DNA of 64,000 bases, taken from contig WFMF01000315.1 of the NCBI GenBank assembly GCA_011033025.1, forward strand, positions 124,001-188,000, read 5' to 3'. Below the pieces are notes generated by a model. The model saw nothing but the letters and a program-made list of their open reading frames with translations. It had not been told where the DNA came from and did no database searches. Both the position numbers and the translations under genes were made by a program. Shown one piece after another: positions 53,201-63,396 of the stretch (within the stretch, counting starts at the first letter, position 1; each line of letters begins with the position of its first letter). The stretch is from Beroe forskalii. Its lineage: Eukaryota; Ctenophora; Nuda; Beroida; Beroidae.

Positions 53201-56200
53201 GCTACTATTATATTGTATAGACCGAGCTGATTAGAAAGATGTGTTGCTTGAAAAGGCAGTCTCCACTCGTGAGGTAACTGCGTGTTTTTCAGATAAAGAA
53301 TACAGCGAATCAGTGAAAGCCTTGGAATCAGCCCGACAAAACTGGGAGAGTGACTACTCGCTATACTGCCAGGTTCTCAGGTTCTTTAGTTGCTAGAGTA
53401 GCCTATAGTACTGTGGGTTACTAGGTTACTAGGTTAGTAGAAGTAGTAGATTAGTAGGGGGGCCAACCCCCATAAACCCCCGGTGGATATCGAAAAATGG
53501 CAAATGGGGGTTTAATTTTTGGGGGTTTATGGGGGTTTATGGGGGCTTAATTTAGTTAAATTTTGCTGTTTTATGACTGATTTTGTTCACGATTTTTGGC
53601 ATTTTACGGAATGGTACCATTTTTTGTTGACGATTTTTGGCCTTTTTTTTGAAATGGTACCATTTTTTGTTGATGAATTTCGGCCCTTTTCTGAAATGGT
53701 ACCATTTTTCAGCGATTTTCAAGCCTTTTTTGAAATACCATTTTCTGTTGCACATTTTCGAACCTTTCCTAAAATGGTACCATTTTCGGCCATTTTTTGA
53801 AATGGTACCATTTTTTGTTGACAATCTTAGACCCTTTTTTGAAATGGTACCATTTTTTGTTGGCGATTTTCAAGCCTTTTCTGAAATGGTACCATTTTTT
53901 GTTGACGATTTTTGGCCCTATTTTGAAATGGTACCAATTTTCATTGAAGATTTTCGACCTTTTTCTGGAAAATTAAACCCCCATAAACCCCCAAGTGGAT
54001 ATCGAAAAGGCAAATGGGGTTAAATTTTTGGGGTTTATGGGGGCTGCCCCCCCCCATTAGTAGAGTAGTAGTTGTTCAAAGTCCGGAATGATTGTCAGGG
54101 CATGAAATGACACACATGATCAAACTTGTCAAAACGTCTCCGTGATGAAATTGATGGATTTCGAACTGGTCTCAAACAATGAAAAGGTAGTAAATTGATT
54201 ACTTTAATCATCAACCCATTCTATAACTTGTCCTCATACATAATTTCAAATTGTATTACGTAGTGTTGTAAGTTTTGTAAAACCTATATCCGTTTCAGAA
54301 GATGGACTCCTTGGAGGAGGCCCGGGTAACGAAGCTTAGGAACAGTATTTGGAACTACGCCAACATCTGCTCCCAAGCCTTAGTGGACACTGATCACCGG
54401 CTGGAGGAGGTAGGGGTCTGCACATGATTCCAATCTCCCATTTGTAGGAAACTAAAACAATTTGTGAAAACAGGCATGGACTTTTTTTATCCGATTTTTC
54501 CTGTTCCGTGCCTCCTATTCGCTTTTTAAAACCACAATTCCACAATAGAAATGTGCGCTTTCCCCATTATATATTCAGTGTTCGCTTTTCAAACATTTGG
54601 GCCCAGAATAGCTTCTATATCTAATAAATAAACAAGAAATGCGCCCGTTACCCATTTGCGGGCGCTTAATTTCCCTCCCCCGAGCTTGAAGAAAATATTA
54701 ATAGGATCGCGCAATTCTAAATGCATGTGGGACATGGGCAGCTTCGATCCACGTTGATGAGCTTTTTAACAACGCAATTGAATTACTTCACGAAGTTATT
54801 TATTTCATAAACTCCGTAGTTTGCCATGGTTTTCACGCAAGCAACTATTACTATTGCATTGATGATTCAATTTCATGTCGACGGACGTTGCCCGTCTATT
54901 TCTTCCTGACTGGATGGCTATCAAAAGTGACGTCCAAATGTGGAACGTTGCGCCGCGCGCGCGTGGGTAGGGTAACATCCTACGAATTTCATGATATACA
55001 ATTTCATGATACAGTAATTTGTTTTTCCACCATAAATTGTTCAAAATTGCTAGAATTTCAAACATTGGTAAAGTGTTGACTCGGCGCTTGAATTTTCGCT
55101 AAAATTTGATAGGCTAACTAAAGCTTAACTTGAGCGCGCCACGCATGATGTTGAGCCGCAGCGCCGCGCACAAAACTGGTCGATATATACATCCATCCTG
55201 ATCTTGCGGAGTGAATTGCGCGCAACTGCGCGCGCAATAAAGGTTGCTACGCGACTCCACCTGATAGTACCATTGTTGACGAAATCTCCCTCAAATATGT
55301 GGACATCTCCCTCAAATTTGTGGACATCTCCCTCAAATTTTGTGGACATATCTCCCTCGGACTTTCCGGGCACCTTCCAGAAATTACAGTAGTTGTATTG
55401 CAAATCTGGACCTGCTATGCACATATCCTATTTCTCACCTTCCCAAACACGATCTCTGCTAACCCTCTCATTTGCCTTTTTGTATTCACAAAAAGGCCAA
55501 TGGGGAGGGAAAAAATCAAGGGGAACTTTCCAAAATCCCCTTGATTTTTGTCTGTCTAGGTGAGAAAGTCGCTAGAGCACTGTGACTTGCGACATGACAT
55601 GAACTCGTACATAAAGCAGAACAAGACAGGAACCAACCGACCAGGTGTGAGGTGTGGGGGGGGGTAGCAGCAACACTTGGATTTTAAACCTCTGAATTCA
55701 TTTCATTGACTAAGCCATTTCATTGTCGTTCTCTTTAATCTCACTGATTTGGCTATGTAAGGATGTTATGGTTATGAGCTGATTAGCTTATATACACCTT
55801 ATCATTCTTTCATGTGTAGTCATGCAGACAATGAAATCGAGAAATACCAAACATGAACCATATGAATGATTTAATCAATTACCGTTCAATGAATGATTGG
55901 TGATTTCAGTGCCTATTGGCTATGAAAACTACTACAACTCCAATGTAAGAATTGAAGATGAAGTAAAGAAAAACGTTCTACCCAAAGGTAAGTCTTATAG
56001 AAACAACTGTTTTCTCCAACACTGGTTTGAGAGATAGATCCTATTCCTCCGAGACTGGTTTGAGAGATAGATCCTATTTCATGTTATCCCCAATAACTGA
56101 TCAGATCTCAAAACTGTCCATTCCTCAGGCCCCCCTGTCCTTGACTATGAACGTGTAGTGGCAATGTATGAATATAACGCACAAGGGCCTGAAGAGTTGG

Positions 56201-56633
56201 AATTGCTGCCTGGAGATTTGCTGGTTGTTATTCATAAAGTGGACGATGTGAGTATTTAGTGTCTTCCCTCTGATCCTTGGATTATAATATAGAAATTCAG
56301 TATTTATTTTACTATTCGATGTGTGCCATTTTATACCCATACACCTTTTGTTACTATTTTATGGGGTGTTTAAAAGCTTCAATGACTTGTCTGTCTATCT
56401 ATAGCAGTAGCACAATCCACATAGATCCTCACTACTGAAGATCACTACATTCCACTTTAACAGAAAGACTACACAGATGTTTTCATATTTTGAAAATAAT
56501 AATAAACTATTTATGTGTTATCAGTAACTCAATCCTCCGTTTTCCATTTCAGCTTTGGTGGTACGGAAAGCACAAGAATGGCAACTCTGGTGTGTTCCCT
56601 GTATCGTACGTAAGAGAAATTCCTATGTCTTAG
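44152..56633 (+). CDS. PSTPIP-like F-BAR and SH3 adaptor, N-terminal exon(s) not found
   Basis: Exons: 44152-44215, 45125-45159, 45402-45574, 49049-49190, 53293-53372, 54299-54409, 55560-55644, 55910-55987, 56129-56247, 56553-56633. All phases match, about 321 residues to the TAG stop. The F-BAR part includes RYGQELSKLAHSVLG (PSTPIP1 RYGKELVQIARKAGG), long charged helices, and VRKSLEHCDLRHDMNSYIKQ then TGTNRPGVPIGYENYY, against PSTPIP1's VRLTLEGCSIDADIDSF..TGTEPPAPVPYQNYYD. A C-terminal SH3 domain follows (AMYEYNAQGPEELELLPGD, WWYGKHKNGNSGVFPVSYV). Family members bend membranes and link PTP-PEST phosphatase and WASP to actin. Two introns carry mobile elements and one carries a 53-bp array. 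Confidence 0.85.
44263..44904. mobile_element. TTAA-flanked inverted-repeat element (piggyBac/Kolobok-like MITE)
   Basis: Flanked by TTAA at 44259-44262 and 44905-44908. TIRs of about 160 bases, left GGGGGCCTGGGGGTCCGAGG, mirrored by CCTCAGACCCCCCGGCCTCC. Shared inner blocks include TTTTACCCCATGAAAAA. No transposase. Lies in a PSTPIP intron. Confidence 0.85.
45125..45159 (+). CDS. PSTPIP-like 35-bp micro-exon
   Basis: TLQGSLEALQK, counterpart of INSLRASFDSLKQQ. Acceptor ATTGCAG, donor AAAG|GTGGGT. Phase 2 in, 1 out, joining its neighbours exactly. Confidence 0.7.
45402..45574 (+). CDS. PSTPIP-like exon: long F-BAR helix
   Basis: ALQSSKLMTDDIQTVLTEFR, then DQQRDDRRPYEEAVKKSIRT and KKSSYDQMLR. 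Highly charged helix, aligned with [20 protein letters not shown] of PSTPIP1. Phase 1 in, 0 out. Confidence 0.85.
45580..45888. other. PSTPIP intron 3, start
   Basis: No feature other than an acceptor-like GTCAGTGCAAGGAGGTGT at 45871-45888, a copy of the exon 49049 border, into which foldback element copy 2 inserted. Confidence 0.5.
45889..48949. mobile_element. Foldback-type element, copy 2 (about 3.1 kb)
   Basis: Same ends, half-to-half inverted units and unique centre as copy 1, but in the opposite orientation. The flanks GGTGT and AGTGTCAGC restore GGTGTCAGC after removal of the element and a duplication of about 4 bp. A 100-bp central block present once here (about 47045-47155) is duplicated in copy 1. 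Confidence 0.85.
48950..49060 (+). repeat. Repeated acceptor of PSTPIP exon 4
   Basis: CAGTGCAAGGCGGTGT with its pyrimidine-rich lead TATGTTTGT(A/G)TCTT occurs at about 48989 and at the real border 49046. A third copy, interrupted by the foldback element, is at 45873. Confidence 0.8.
49049..49190 (+). CDS. PSTPIP-like exon: F-BAR helix 3
   Basis: CKAVYERACFEADKSSEVLQ, then KKVDQLKAKMKTCRQAAETA. Acceptor TTTTCAG, donor GCAG|GTATAG. The acceptor is present in repeated copies upstream, and the donor with the last 25 coding bases founds the 53-bp array downstream. Confidence 0.85.
49163..52560 (+). repeat. 53-bp minisatellite whose unit is the donor of PSTPIP exon 4
   Basis: About 60 units. Each contains ACCTGCAGACAAGCTGCTGA, then GACTGCAG (the last coding bases), then GTATCTAGAGTTGCTAGGTT (the intron start) and ACTAG. 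Some units are shortened. The unit is not a multiple of three and contains an in-frame TGA, so use of a distal donor would truncate the protein. Confidence 0.95.
52380..53200 (+). repeat. Degenerate GTTACTAG / GTTGCTAG repeats
   Basis: Short 8-15-base units derived from the intron half of the 53-bp array, increasingly diverged toward the next exon. Confidence 0.85.
53293..53372 (+). CDS. PSTPIP-like exon: F-BAR helix
   Basis: DKEYSESVKALESARQNWES, then DYSLYCQ, against YRQSIAQLEKVRAEWEQEH of PSTPIP1. Phase 1 in, 0 out. Confidence 0.8.
53458..54055. mobile_element. hAT-like MITE with KpnI-palindrome repeats, copy 1
   Basis: Flanked by ATTAGTAG on both sides (8-bp target duplication at 53450-53457 and 54056-54063). 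Ends GGGGGGCCAACCCCCATAAA and its mirrored end. The centre has about ten units of 38-50 bases, each with AAATGGTACCATTT and a TGTTGACGATTTTTGGCC-like block. No transposase. Copy 2 is at 63397-64000 in inverted orientation. Confidence 0.8.
54299..54409 (+). CDS. PSTPIP-like exon: F-BAR helix 4
   Basis: MDSLEEARVTKLRNSIWNYA, then NICSQALVDTDHRLEE, against [20 protein letters not shown]. Acceptor GTTTCAG, donor GAG|GTAGGG. Inverted copy at 63044-63154. Confidence 0.85.
54633..55510 (-). mobile_element. Helitron2/Helentron-like non-autonomous element, copy 3
   Basis: Left end CAAGAAATGCGCCCGT..GCGGGCGCTTAATTTCCCTC (hairpin with a diverged loop), right end GGCCAATGGGGAGGGA. The other PSTPIP arm (near 62815-62840) has the empty site, AATAAATAAAAAATCAAGG in reverse. 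This shows both ends and insertion into an A/T run. Confidence 0.75.
55560..55644 (+). CDS. PSTPIP-like exon: end of F-BAR
   Basis: VRKSLEHCDLRHDMNSYIKQ, then NKTGTNRP. Acceptor TGTCTAG, donor CCAG|GTGTGA. Inverted copy at 62690-62774 with a Ser to Thr change. Confidence 0.85.
55910..55987 (+). CDS. PSTPIP-like exon: linker with YENYY motif
   Basis: VPIGYENYYNSNVRIEDEVK. The tyrosine-rich start matches the PSTPIP1 YQNYYD motif. Inverted copy at 62348-62425. Confidence 0.85.
56129..56247 (+). CDS. PSTPIP-like exon: SH3 domain, first half
   Basis: VVAMYEYNAQGPEELELLPG, then DLLVVIHKVDD: the SH3 ALYDY-like motif and the acidic RT loop. Inverted copy at 62088-62206. Confidence 0.9.
56553..56633 (+). 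CDS. PSTPIP-like last exon: SH3 domain, second half
   Basis: LWWYGKHKNGNSGVFPVSYV with the WW, G-FP-SY signature, then a TAG stop. Inverted copy at 61699-61779. Confidence 0.9.
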   Translation, partial: LWWYGKHKNGNSGVFPVSYVREIPMS

Positions 56634-56639
56634 CTGCGT

Positions 56640-57415
56640 CTACTCAAACCACAGATACCTACCTCCGCACTTTTCTGCTTCCTCAATCATAATAAACGCG
56701 TATTGCTAGTTTTTGGCTTTCTGCAGATACGCAGTCCGCGCAGCACGGACGTTTTTTCTTTGAATTTCTCGATTTGACTGACTTGACTAGTCAGAACTAA
56801 CGCGCGCATGTGTGATTTTAAGTGAATGAATTTTGCCGTAATTTTATTGCATGTGTGACGCAGCAGACCCTTTTGTTTTTTTGGGCATTATTATTGGGCT
56901 GAACATGGGCACTGGGCGCCAGTTTTCAAGTCACTTGAATTATCCCAATATTTTGACTTTCATTAATTGAATTCTCTCAGAGAATGCGAGTCCCTTCCAT
57001 TTCCAATTGCCTACCATACGGAAAACAGGGGAGCACGTGGCAACATTTTCGACCAAAATATACCCAGTTTAACTTTTAAGGGAAAATCATTTCTTTGGGA
57101 ATAAAATTAATCGCATATTAAAGCCCATCGTAGACTGAAAGCCTTTTTAGTTTTTTCTCATATCAACTTGTTATCTTAAATTCGTTGTTATTATACATTA
57201 AGTTCAGTTGTTATGTAAAGCTAAAGCGATTTCAAATATCTCTTATTGTTTAAAACTGTTAAAAAATCAATCATTCTTTTATTGGATTCTTAGAAATAGA
57301 ATGCTTTTTAAATTCTTCAAATAACCCTCGCAATAATTGACATACGGCAAAGTCATCTCACGACAATTCAACCAGGCTTTTGACGTCGACAAATTATTAC
57401 ATTTAATGCATTACA
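56640..57415. other. Downstream of PSTPIP
   Basis: To about 57000 it matches the other arm. The rest is AT-rich with nothing recognised. A possible AATAAA lies at 56690-56696. Confidence 0.4.
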
Positions 57416-57561
57416 GGTGAGTGTCGAACTAATATGTGCGCGGCTTTTCCATGCGCGGCATAATCGTGCGCGGCTCGCTGCCTGTTAATTACAGGCAGCA
57501 AGCCGCGCACTATCACGCCGCGCATTGAAAAGCCGCGCATATATGAGTTCGACACGCCACC
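57416..57561. mobile_element. 146-bp near-perfect palindrome, GC-rich arms
   Basis: Arms GTGTCGAACTAATATGTGCG and GCGGCTTTTCCATGCGCGGC mirror the right half around CCTGTTAATTACAGG. Likely a very small foldback/MITE. Confidence 0.8.
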
Positions 57562-57869
57562 GTTAACAAACAAGAAAAAAACAAATATTCAAAAAGAACA
57601 AATAATTTTATCTTGAAGTTTACAATATGAATAAAATTACGATTACAGCCAAAAGGTATAAAACGTATTAAGCATAAGAAAGGCGGTTAGAACCAGGAGA
57701 TTTTATCAGGTACTAGAGTAGCAGACCAAAGTTGAGCATGCATTTCGGTGTCCAGAGTTTTTGAGAGTTGGGGGTGGTACTTGGGGTGTTTCTGCACCAA
57801 AATCACCTTGGCACACAATATGCATCCGCAGCGGGCGTTCAGGAGGGCCACGCCCATTTCCGCTCCCAG

Positions 57870-58830
57870 GCGGAAAGTCAGATTTTATGTAACTTGGCTC
57901 AGGAAGGTCGTAGAAACTTCGTTTTGGGCTCAAACGAATCGCAATGGCCATGTTTATGTACGACTTGTCAACAAACATATGCTCTAAAATGCTTACAAGC
58001 CGAGTTATGGGCGAAAACTGATTTTTTGGCCACCCGCGAGCCATCAATGAGCCAATTTTTGTAACTTGGCTCAGGAAGGTCGTAGAGACTTCGTTTTGTG
58101 CTCAAACGAATCGCAATGGCCATGTTTATATACAATTTCCAACAAAAATATGCTCTAAGATGCTCACAAACCGAGTTATGGGCGAAAAACCGGTTTTTGG
58201 ACACTCGCAAGCCATCAATGAGCCAATTTTTGTAACTTGGCTCAGGAAGGACGTAGAGACTTCGTTCTGTGCTCAAACGAATCGCAATGGCCATGTTTAT
58301 ATACAATTTCCAACAGAAATATGCTCTAAAATGCTCACAAACCGAGTTATGGGCGAAAAACCGGTTTTTGGACACTCGCAAGCCATTGATGAGACAATTT
58401 GCGTAACTTGCCTCATGTGGTTCATAGATACTTCGTTTTGTGCTCAAACGAATTACAATGGCCATGTTCATATACGCGACTTGCTTACAAACATATGCTC
58501 TAAAATGCTAACAATCTTAACAAACTGAGTTATGGGCGAAAACTGATTTTTTTGGATACTTGCGAGCCATCAATGAGACGTTTTTTTAACTTGCCTCATG
58601 TAGTTCATAGAGACTTCGTTTTGGGCTCAAAAGAGTCGCAACGTTCATGTTTATGTACAACTTGTTATGTTAACCAACATGCTTTAAAACGTTCACAAAC
58701 CGAGTCAAGGGCAATAAACTGATTTTTGGACACTGACGAGCCATCAATTATTGTAACTTGACTCAGAATAGTCGTAGAGGCTTCGTTTTGGACTCAAAAG
58801 AATTGCAATTGATTATTAAGTTAATGTTTA
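57870..58830 (+). repeat. Tandem repeat of about 170 bp, 5-6 units
   Basis: Units share GTAACTTGGCTCAGGAAGG, GACTTCGTTTTGTGCTCAAA, GCAATGGCCATGTTTATATA and CCGAGTTATGGGCGAAAA. Middle units are nearly identical, outer ones diverged. Frames are open by repetition only. Confidence 0.9.
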
Positions 58831-60250
58831 TTATATACGACTTGTCACATCCCATAATAAAACGTTTAATGCACTGTTATTCTAAAGTTCTAAATGTTAA
58901 TCAAGAAGTTTTCTAGCTGATCCACGCTGCTTACAATAATTCTAAACGTTCTCGTATATATCATTATCATTTGCAACTTGCCTACTACTTTATTGGCCTT
59001 TGATTCAGCAAGCCTTTTTAACCAGCACTTTTTAACCAGCCCTATGGACAAAAATCTAATCATTTTGAACCATTTTAACCAGTCCCAGACAAAAATTTTC
59101 TAGTGGTTACCAGATCAAGGATCTTATGCTCTAGAATGATCACTGAAACACATTTGTACTCAATAATGTGCAACGAAAGACCCAAATCCCGGTCTTATAA
59201 TGTTATGATTTAGCTCCACTTTACCCAGCATTTTTTGAACGAAGGCCAATAAGGTTAGTCATTCATGTTGTTTAACAGGCTTTTTCATTTTTGTTTGACC
59301 TATCTCCAGGAGACAAAAACGCAGACTTATATCTGTCACTCCTTCTCAGTTTATGAGTCCTTGATAATGACGGTATCTGAGTAACAGTCACTGAGCTGGA
59401 CAATGTTACCTTCACTGCACGAGGTCGTGTGGGTTGGCTTTAAAATTTGGAAGCTTTCAGTCACAGCTTCCAAGTACAATGCAGTAAGCTGCATGATTTC
59501 ATTTTGATCTACCTTACATATTCTCATATTAATGTCTTCACACCTTCTTCTGGAAGTCCAAACACGAAGAGGCTTCATATCCAGTCCTCCTCCTCCTTCA
59601 CCAGCTTCTTACTTGGCTAGGGGGTAACATTTTCCCTTTACTTCTGACTCTGCCCTGACATGAGGACGTAGCATTAAGACCTCAACTCTTCCTTCACAGT
59701 TTCTTGAAAACAAATGACGTGACAATTGATTTCCACTGCACGCAATTAATCGTCTTTACATTCCAGCAGCTGCTGCTGGCCGCCTATCGGGTCCATTTTG
59801 GGATACTGCCCGAGGCGTAAGCCCGAGGTGGTATCCGGTTTTGGCCTGAGCCCGTAGGGTGAGGTCTAAACCAATATGGACCCGATCAGGCAAGTGTCTA
59901 TATATTATAGACCCGCATGAAAACTGCAGATGGTTCTATAAGAATATAATTGTGGGGGGGGGGGATTGATCTTCATATTTACTTTCTGAGCCACATGATA
60001 GTATATTTATTTTACCCGGAAATATATAAAGGCCATAAATAGAAAACAAGATTTTATTGTAGAGTTTATTGCAGAGTTTATTAAGGATCGAGGATGCACG
60101 CTAGATGTGTTTGGTGACCTTGACTTTAACCAACTTTGTAAAAAGATAAGAGGAATCATAATAAGTGCCGTTCTAGGTCAGTATACTCACGTTTGAGGTT
60201 ATTGATTTTGCTCGAGACATAAATAGAAATGAGTTGTAATAGAAGTTGTA
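58830..60250. other. Spacer of inverted duplication B
   Basis: No gene recognised. Two phrases, AACCAGCACTTTTTAACCAG and CAAGGATCTTATG, recall text at 3540-3680, a diverged dispersed repeat. Confidence 0.4.
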
Positions 60251-61140
60251 ATCGAATGGCCATTTCGAGAAAGAGTGGAAATAGAGCCTTGAACCATGCT
60301 CTACCCCCTTAAACCGACCATTTCCAGTCAAGTTACATGGTTACATGGTCTCCATCTCATTAGCTGTCCAAATGCCCAAATTGGGTCTCATGGACAGCAA
60401 ATATGGCCGAATTGGGGATTATCTCGGGAACGGGCTGAGATAGAGCCTTGAAACCATGCTTTGCCCTCACGAACCGACCATTTCCGGTCGAGTTGGATGG
60501 TTCTGATGGTCTTCATCTCATAAGTTGTCCAAATGCCCAAATTGGGCCTCATGGACAGCCAATATGGCCTAAATGGGGATTATCTCGGGAATAGGTTGAG
60601 ATAGAGCTTTGAAACCATGCTTTACCCTCACAAAGCGGCCAATCCCAGTCGAGTTACATGGTTCTGATGCTCTACATCTCATAAGTTGTCCAAATGCCCA
60701 AATTGGGCCTCATGGACAGCCAATATGGCAAAATTGGGGATTATCTCGGGAATAGGTGGAGATAGAGCTTTGAAACCATGCTCTACCCTCATAAACCGAT
60801 CATTTTCGGTTGAGTTACACGGTTCTGATTTTCTCCATCTCATAAGCTGTCCAAATGCCCGAATTGGGCCTCATGGACAGCCAACATGGCCAAAATGGGG
60901 ATTATCTCGGAAACGGATTGAGATAGAGCTTGGAAACCAAGCTCTACCCTCATAAACCGATCATTTCCAGTCGAGTTACACGGTTCTGATGTTCTCCCCC
61001 TCATAAGCTGCCCAAATGCCCATATTGGGCCTCATGGACAGCCAAAATGGCCAAATTTGGGATTATCTCAAAGGAATGGGTTGAGGTAGAACCTTAAAAC
61101 CATGTTCTACCCTACCAAAACCGACAATTCTACGTCAGTT
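60250..61140 (+). repeat. Tandem repeat of about 180 bp, 4-5 units
   Basis: Units share CATAAG(T/C)TGTCCAAATGCCC, AATTGGGCCTCATGGACAGC, GGGGATTATCTCGGGAA and GAGATAGAGCTTTGAAACCA. Not related to the 170-bp array. Confidence 0.9.
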
Positions 61141-61698
61141 AGAGTGGTAATTTATAACTTTTCCTCAAAAGAAGCTGAGATATCGTTCATTCATTTTTTT
61201 GGGCACTGCCCAAAAGGCGTGGGCCAAAAAATGGGTTTCCGCATCGAGGGTTTTTGAGACTTTTTTTCTGGTATGTGTTTGACCTATATGCTATCGAATT
61301 GAACCCTCAAACCTAGATTAAGATTTATTTCACACCCATGTTCAGATATATCAAATATAGCCCTTACTACAAGGGACTCTCGCATTCTCTGACAATAAGT
61401 GATAAATTCAAGCGACTTGAAAATTGGCGCCCAGTGCCCATGTTTAGCCCAATAATAATGTCCAATAAACATTGCTGCGTCACACATGCAATAAAATTAC
61501 GGCAAAATTCATTCACTTAAAATCACACATGCGCGCGTTCTGATTAGTCAAGTCAGTCAAATCGAGAAATTCAAAGAAAAAGCGTCTGTGATGCGCGGAG
61601 TGCGTATCTGCAGAAAGCCAAAAACTAGCAATACGCGTTTATTATGATTGAGGAAGCAGAAAAGTGGAGGTAGGTATCTGTGGATTGAGTAGACGCAG

Positions 61699-61779
61699 CT
61701 AAGACATAGGAATTTCTCTTACGTACGATACAGGGAACACACCAGAGTTGCCATTCTTGTGCTTTCCGTACCACCACAG
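61699..61779 (-). CDS. PSTPIP-like last exon, inverted copy
   Basis: Intact SH3 second half and TAG stop, like 56553-56633. The acceptor is kept. Confidence 0.75.
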   Translation of the reverse strand: MWWYGKHKNGNSGVFPVSYVREIPMS

Positions 61780-62087
61780 CTGAAATGGAAAACAGAGGAT
61801 TGAGTAACTGATATCGCATAAATAGTTTATTATTATTTTCAAAATATGAAAACATCTGTGTAGTCTTTCTGTTAAAAGTGGAATCTTCAGTAGTGAGGAT
61901 CTGTGTGAATTGTGCTACTGCTATAGATAGACAGACAAGTCATTGAAGCTTCTAAACACACAATGAAATAGTAACAATTCAAAGTCTATAAAGGTGTATG
62001 GGTATATGGCACATATCGAAGAGTTAAATAAATACTGAATTTCTATTTTATAATCCAAGGATCAGAGGGAAGACACTAAATACTCAC

Positions 62088-62206
62088 ATCGTCCACTTTA
62101 TGAATAACAACCAGCAAATCTCCAGGCAGCAATTCCAACTCTTCAGGTCCTTGTGCGTTATATTCATACATTGCCACTACACGTTCATAGTCAAGGACAG
62201 GAGGCC
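62088..62206 (-). CDS. PSTPIP-like SH3 first-half exon, inverted copy
   Basis: 119 bp, intact splice sites, essentially the same protein as 56129-56247. Confidence 0.75.
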
Positions 62207-62347
62207 CTGAGGAATGGACAGTTTGGAGATCTGATCAGTTATTGGGGATAACATGAAATAGGATCTATCTCTCAAACCAGTCTCGGAGGAATAGGATCTA
62301 TCTCTCAAACCAGTGTTGGAGAAAACAGTTGTTTCTATAAGACTTAC

Positions 62348-62425
62348 CTTTGGGTAGAACGTTTTTCTTCACTTCATCTTCAATTCTTACATTGGAGTTG
62401 TAGTAGTTTTCATAGCCAATAGGCA
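62348..62425 (-). CDS. PSTPIP-like YENYY exon, inverted copy
   Basis: 78 bp, intact, same protein as 55910-55987. Confidence 0.75.
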
Positions 62426-62689
62426 CTGAAATCACCAATCATTCATTGAACGGTAATTGATTAAATCATTCATATAGTTCATGTTTGGTATTTCTCGAGT
62501 TCATTGTCTGCATGACTACACATGAAAGAATGATGAGGTGTATATAAGCTAGTTAGCTCATAACCATAACATCCTGACATTGCCAAATCAGTGAGATTAT
62601 AGAGAACGACAATGAAATGGCTGAGTCAATGAAATGAATTCAGAGGTTTAAAATCCAAGTGTTGCTGCTACCCCCCTCACACCTCACAC

Positions 62690-62774
62690 CTGGTCGGTTG
62701 GTTCCTGTCTTGTTCTGCTTTATGTACGTGTTCATATCATGTCGCAAGTCACAGTGCTCTAGCGACTTTCTCAC
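62690..62774 (-). CDS. PSTPIP-like F-BAR end exon, inverted copy
   Basis: 85 bp, intact. One conservative change (Ser to Thr) from 55560-55644. The acceptor is TAATTAG, less pyrimidine-rich than in the left arm. Confidence 0.75.
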
Positions 62775-63043
62775 CTAATTAGACAGACACAAGGGAAGTT
62801 CTGGAAAGTTCCCCTTGATTTTTTATTTATTAGATATAGAAGCTATTCTGGGCCCAAATGTTTGAAAAGAGAACACTGAATATATAATGGGGAAAGCGGA
62901 CATTTCTATTGTGGAATTGTGGTTTTAAAAAGCGAATAGGAGGCACGGAACAGGAAAAATCGGATAAAAAAGTCCATGCCTGTTTTCACTAATTGTTTAA
63001 GTTTCCTACAAATCGTAGATTGGAATCATGTGCGGACCCCTAC

Positions 63044-63154
63044 CTCCTCAAGGCGGTGATCAGTGTCCACTAAGGCTTGGGAGCAGATGTTGGCGTAGTT
63101 CCAAATACTGTTCCTAAGCTTCGTTACCCGGGCCTCCTCCAAGGAGTCCATCTT
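63044..63154 (-). CDS. PSTPIP-like F-BAR helix 4 exon, inverted copy
   Basis: 111 bp, intact, same protein as 54299-54409. Confidence 0.75.
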
Positions 63155-63396
63155 CTGAAACGGATATAGGTTTTACAAAAGTTACAACATTACGTTATAC
63201 AATTTGAAATTATGCATGAGGACAAGTTATAGAATGGGTTGATGATTAAAGCAATCAATTTACTACCTTTTCATTGTTGAAGAGCAGTTCGAAATCCATC
63301 AATTTCATCACGGAGACGTTTTGACAAGTTTGATCATGTGTGTCATTTCATGCCCCGGCAATCATTCCGGACGTTGAACAACTACTACTCTACTAA

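Larger units (their letters stand above)
53458..57000 (+). repeat. Left arm of inverted duplication B (PSTPIP 3' half)
   Basis: Mirrors 61370-64000. Includes the hAT-like MITE, PSTPIP exons 6-10 and about 370 bases after the stop. Differs by the Helentron-like insertion in the left arm and by scattered substitutions. Confidence 0.85.

Noticed and set aside
54110..54188. Possible extra PSTPIP exon reading MKLMDFELVSNNEK before a GTAGTA donor
   Set aside because: No acceptor with the right phase, and exons 53293-53372 and 54299-54409 join perfectly without it.
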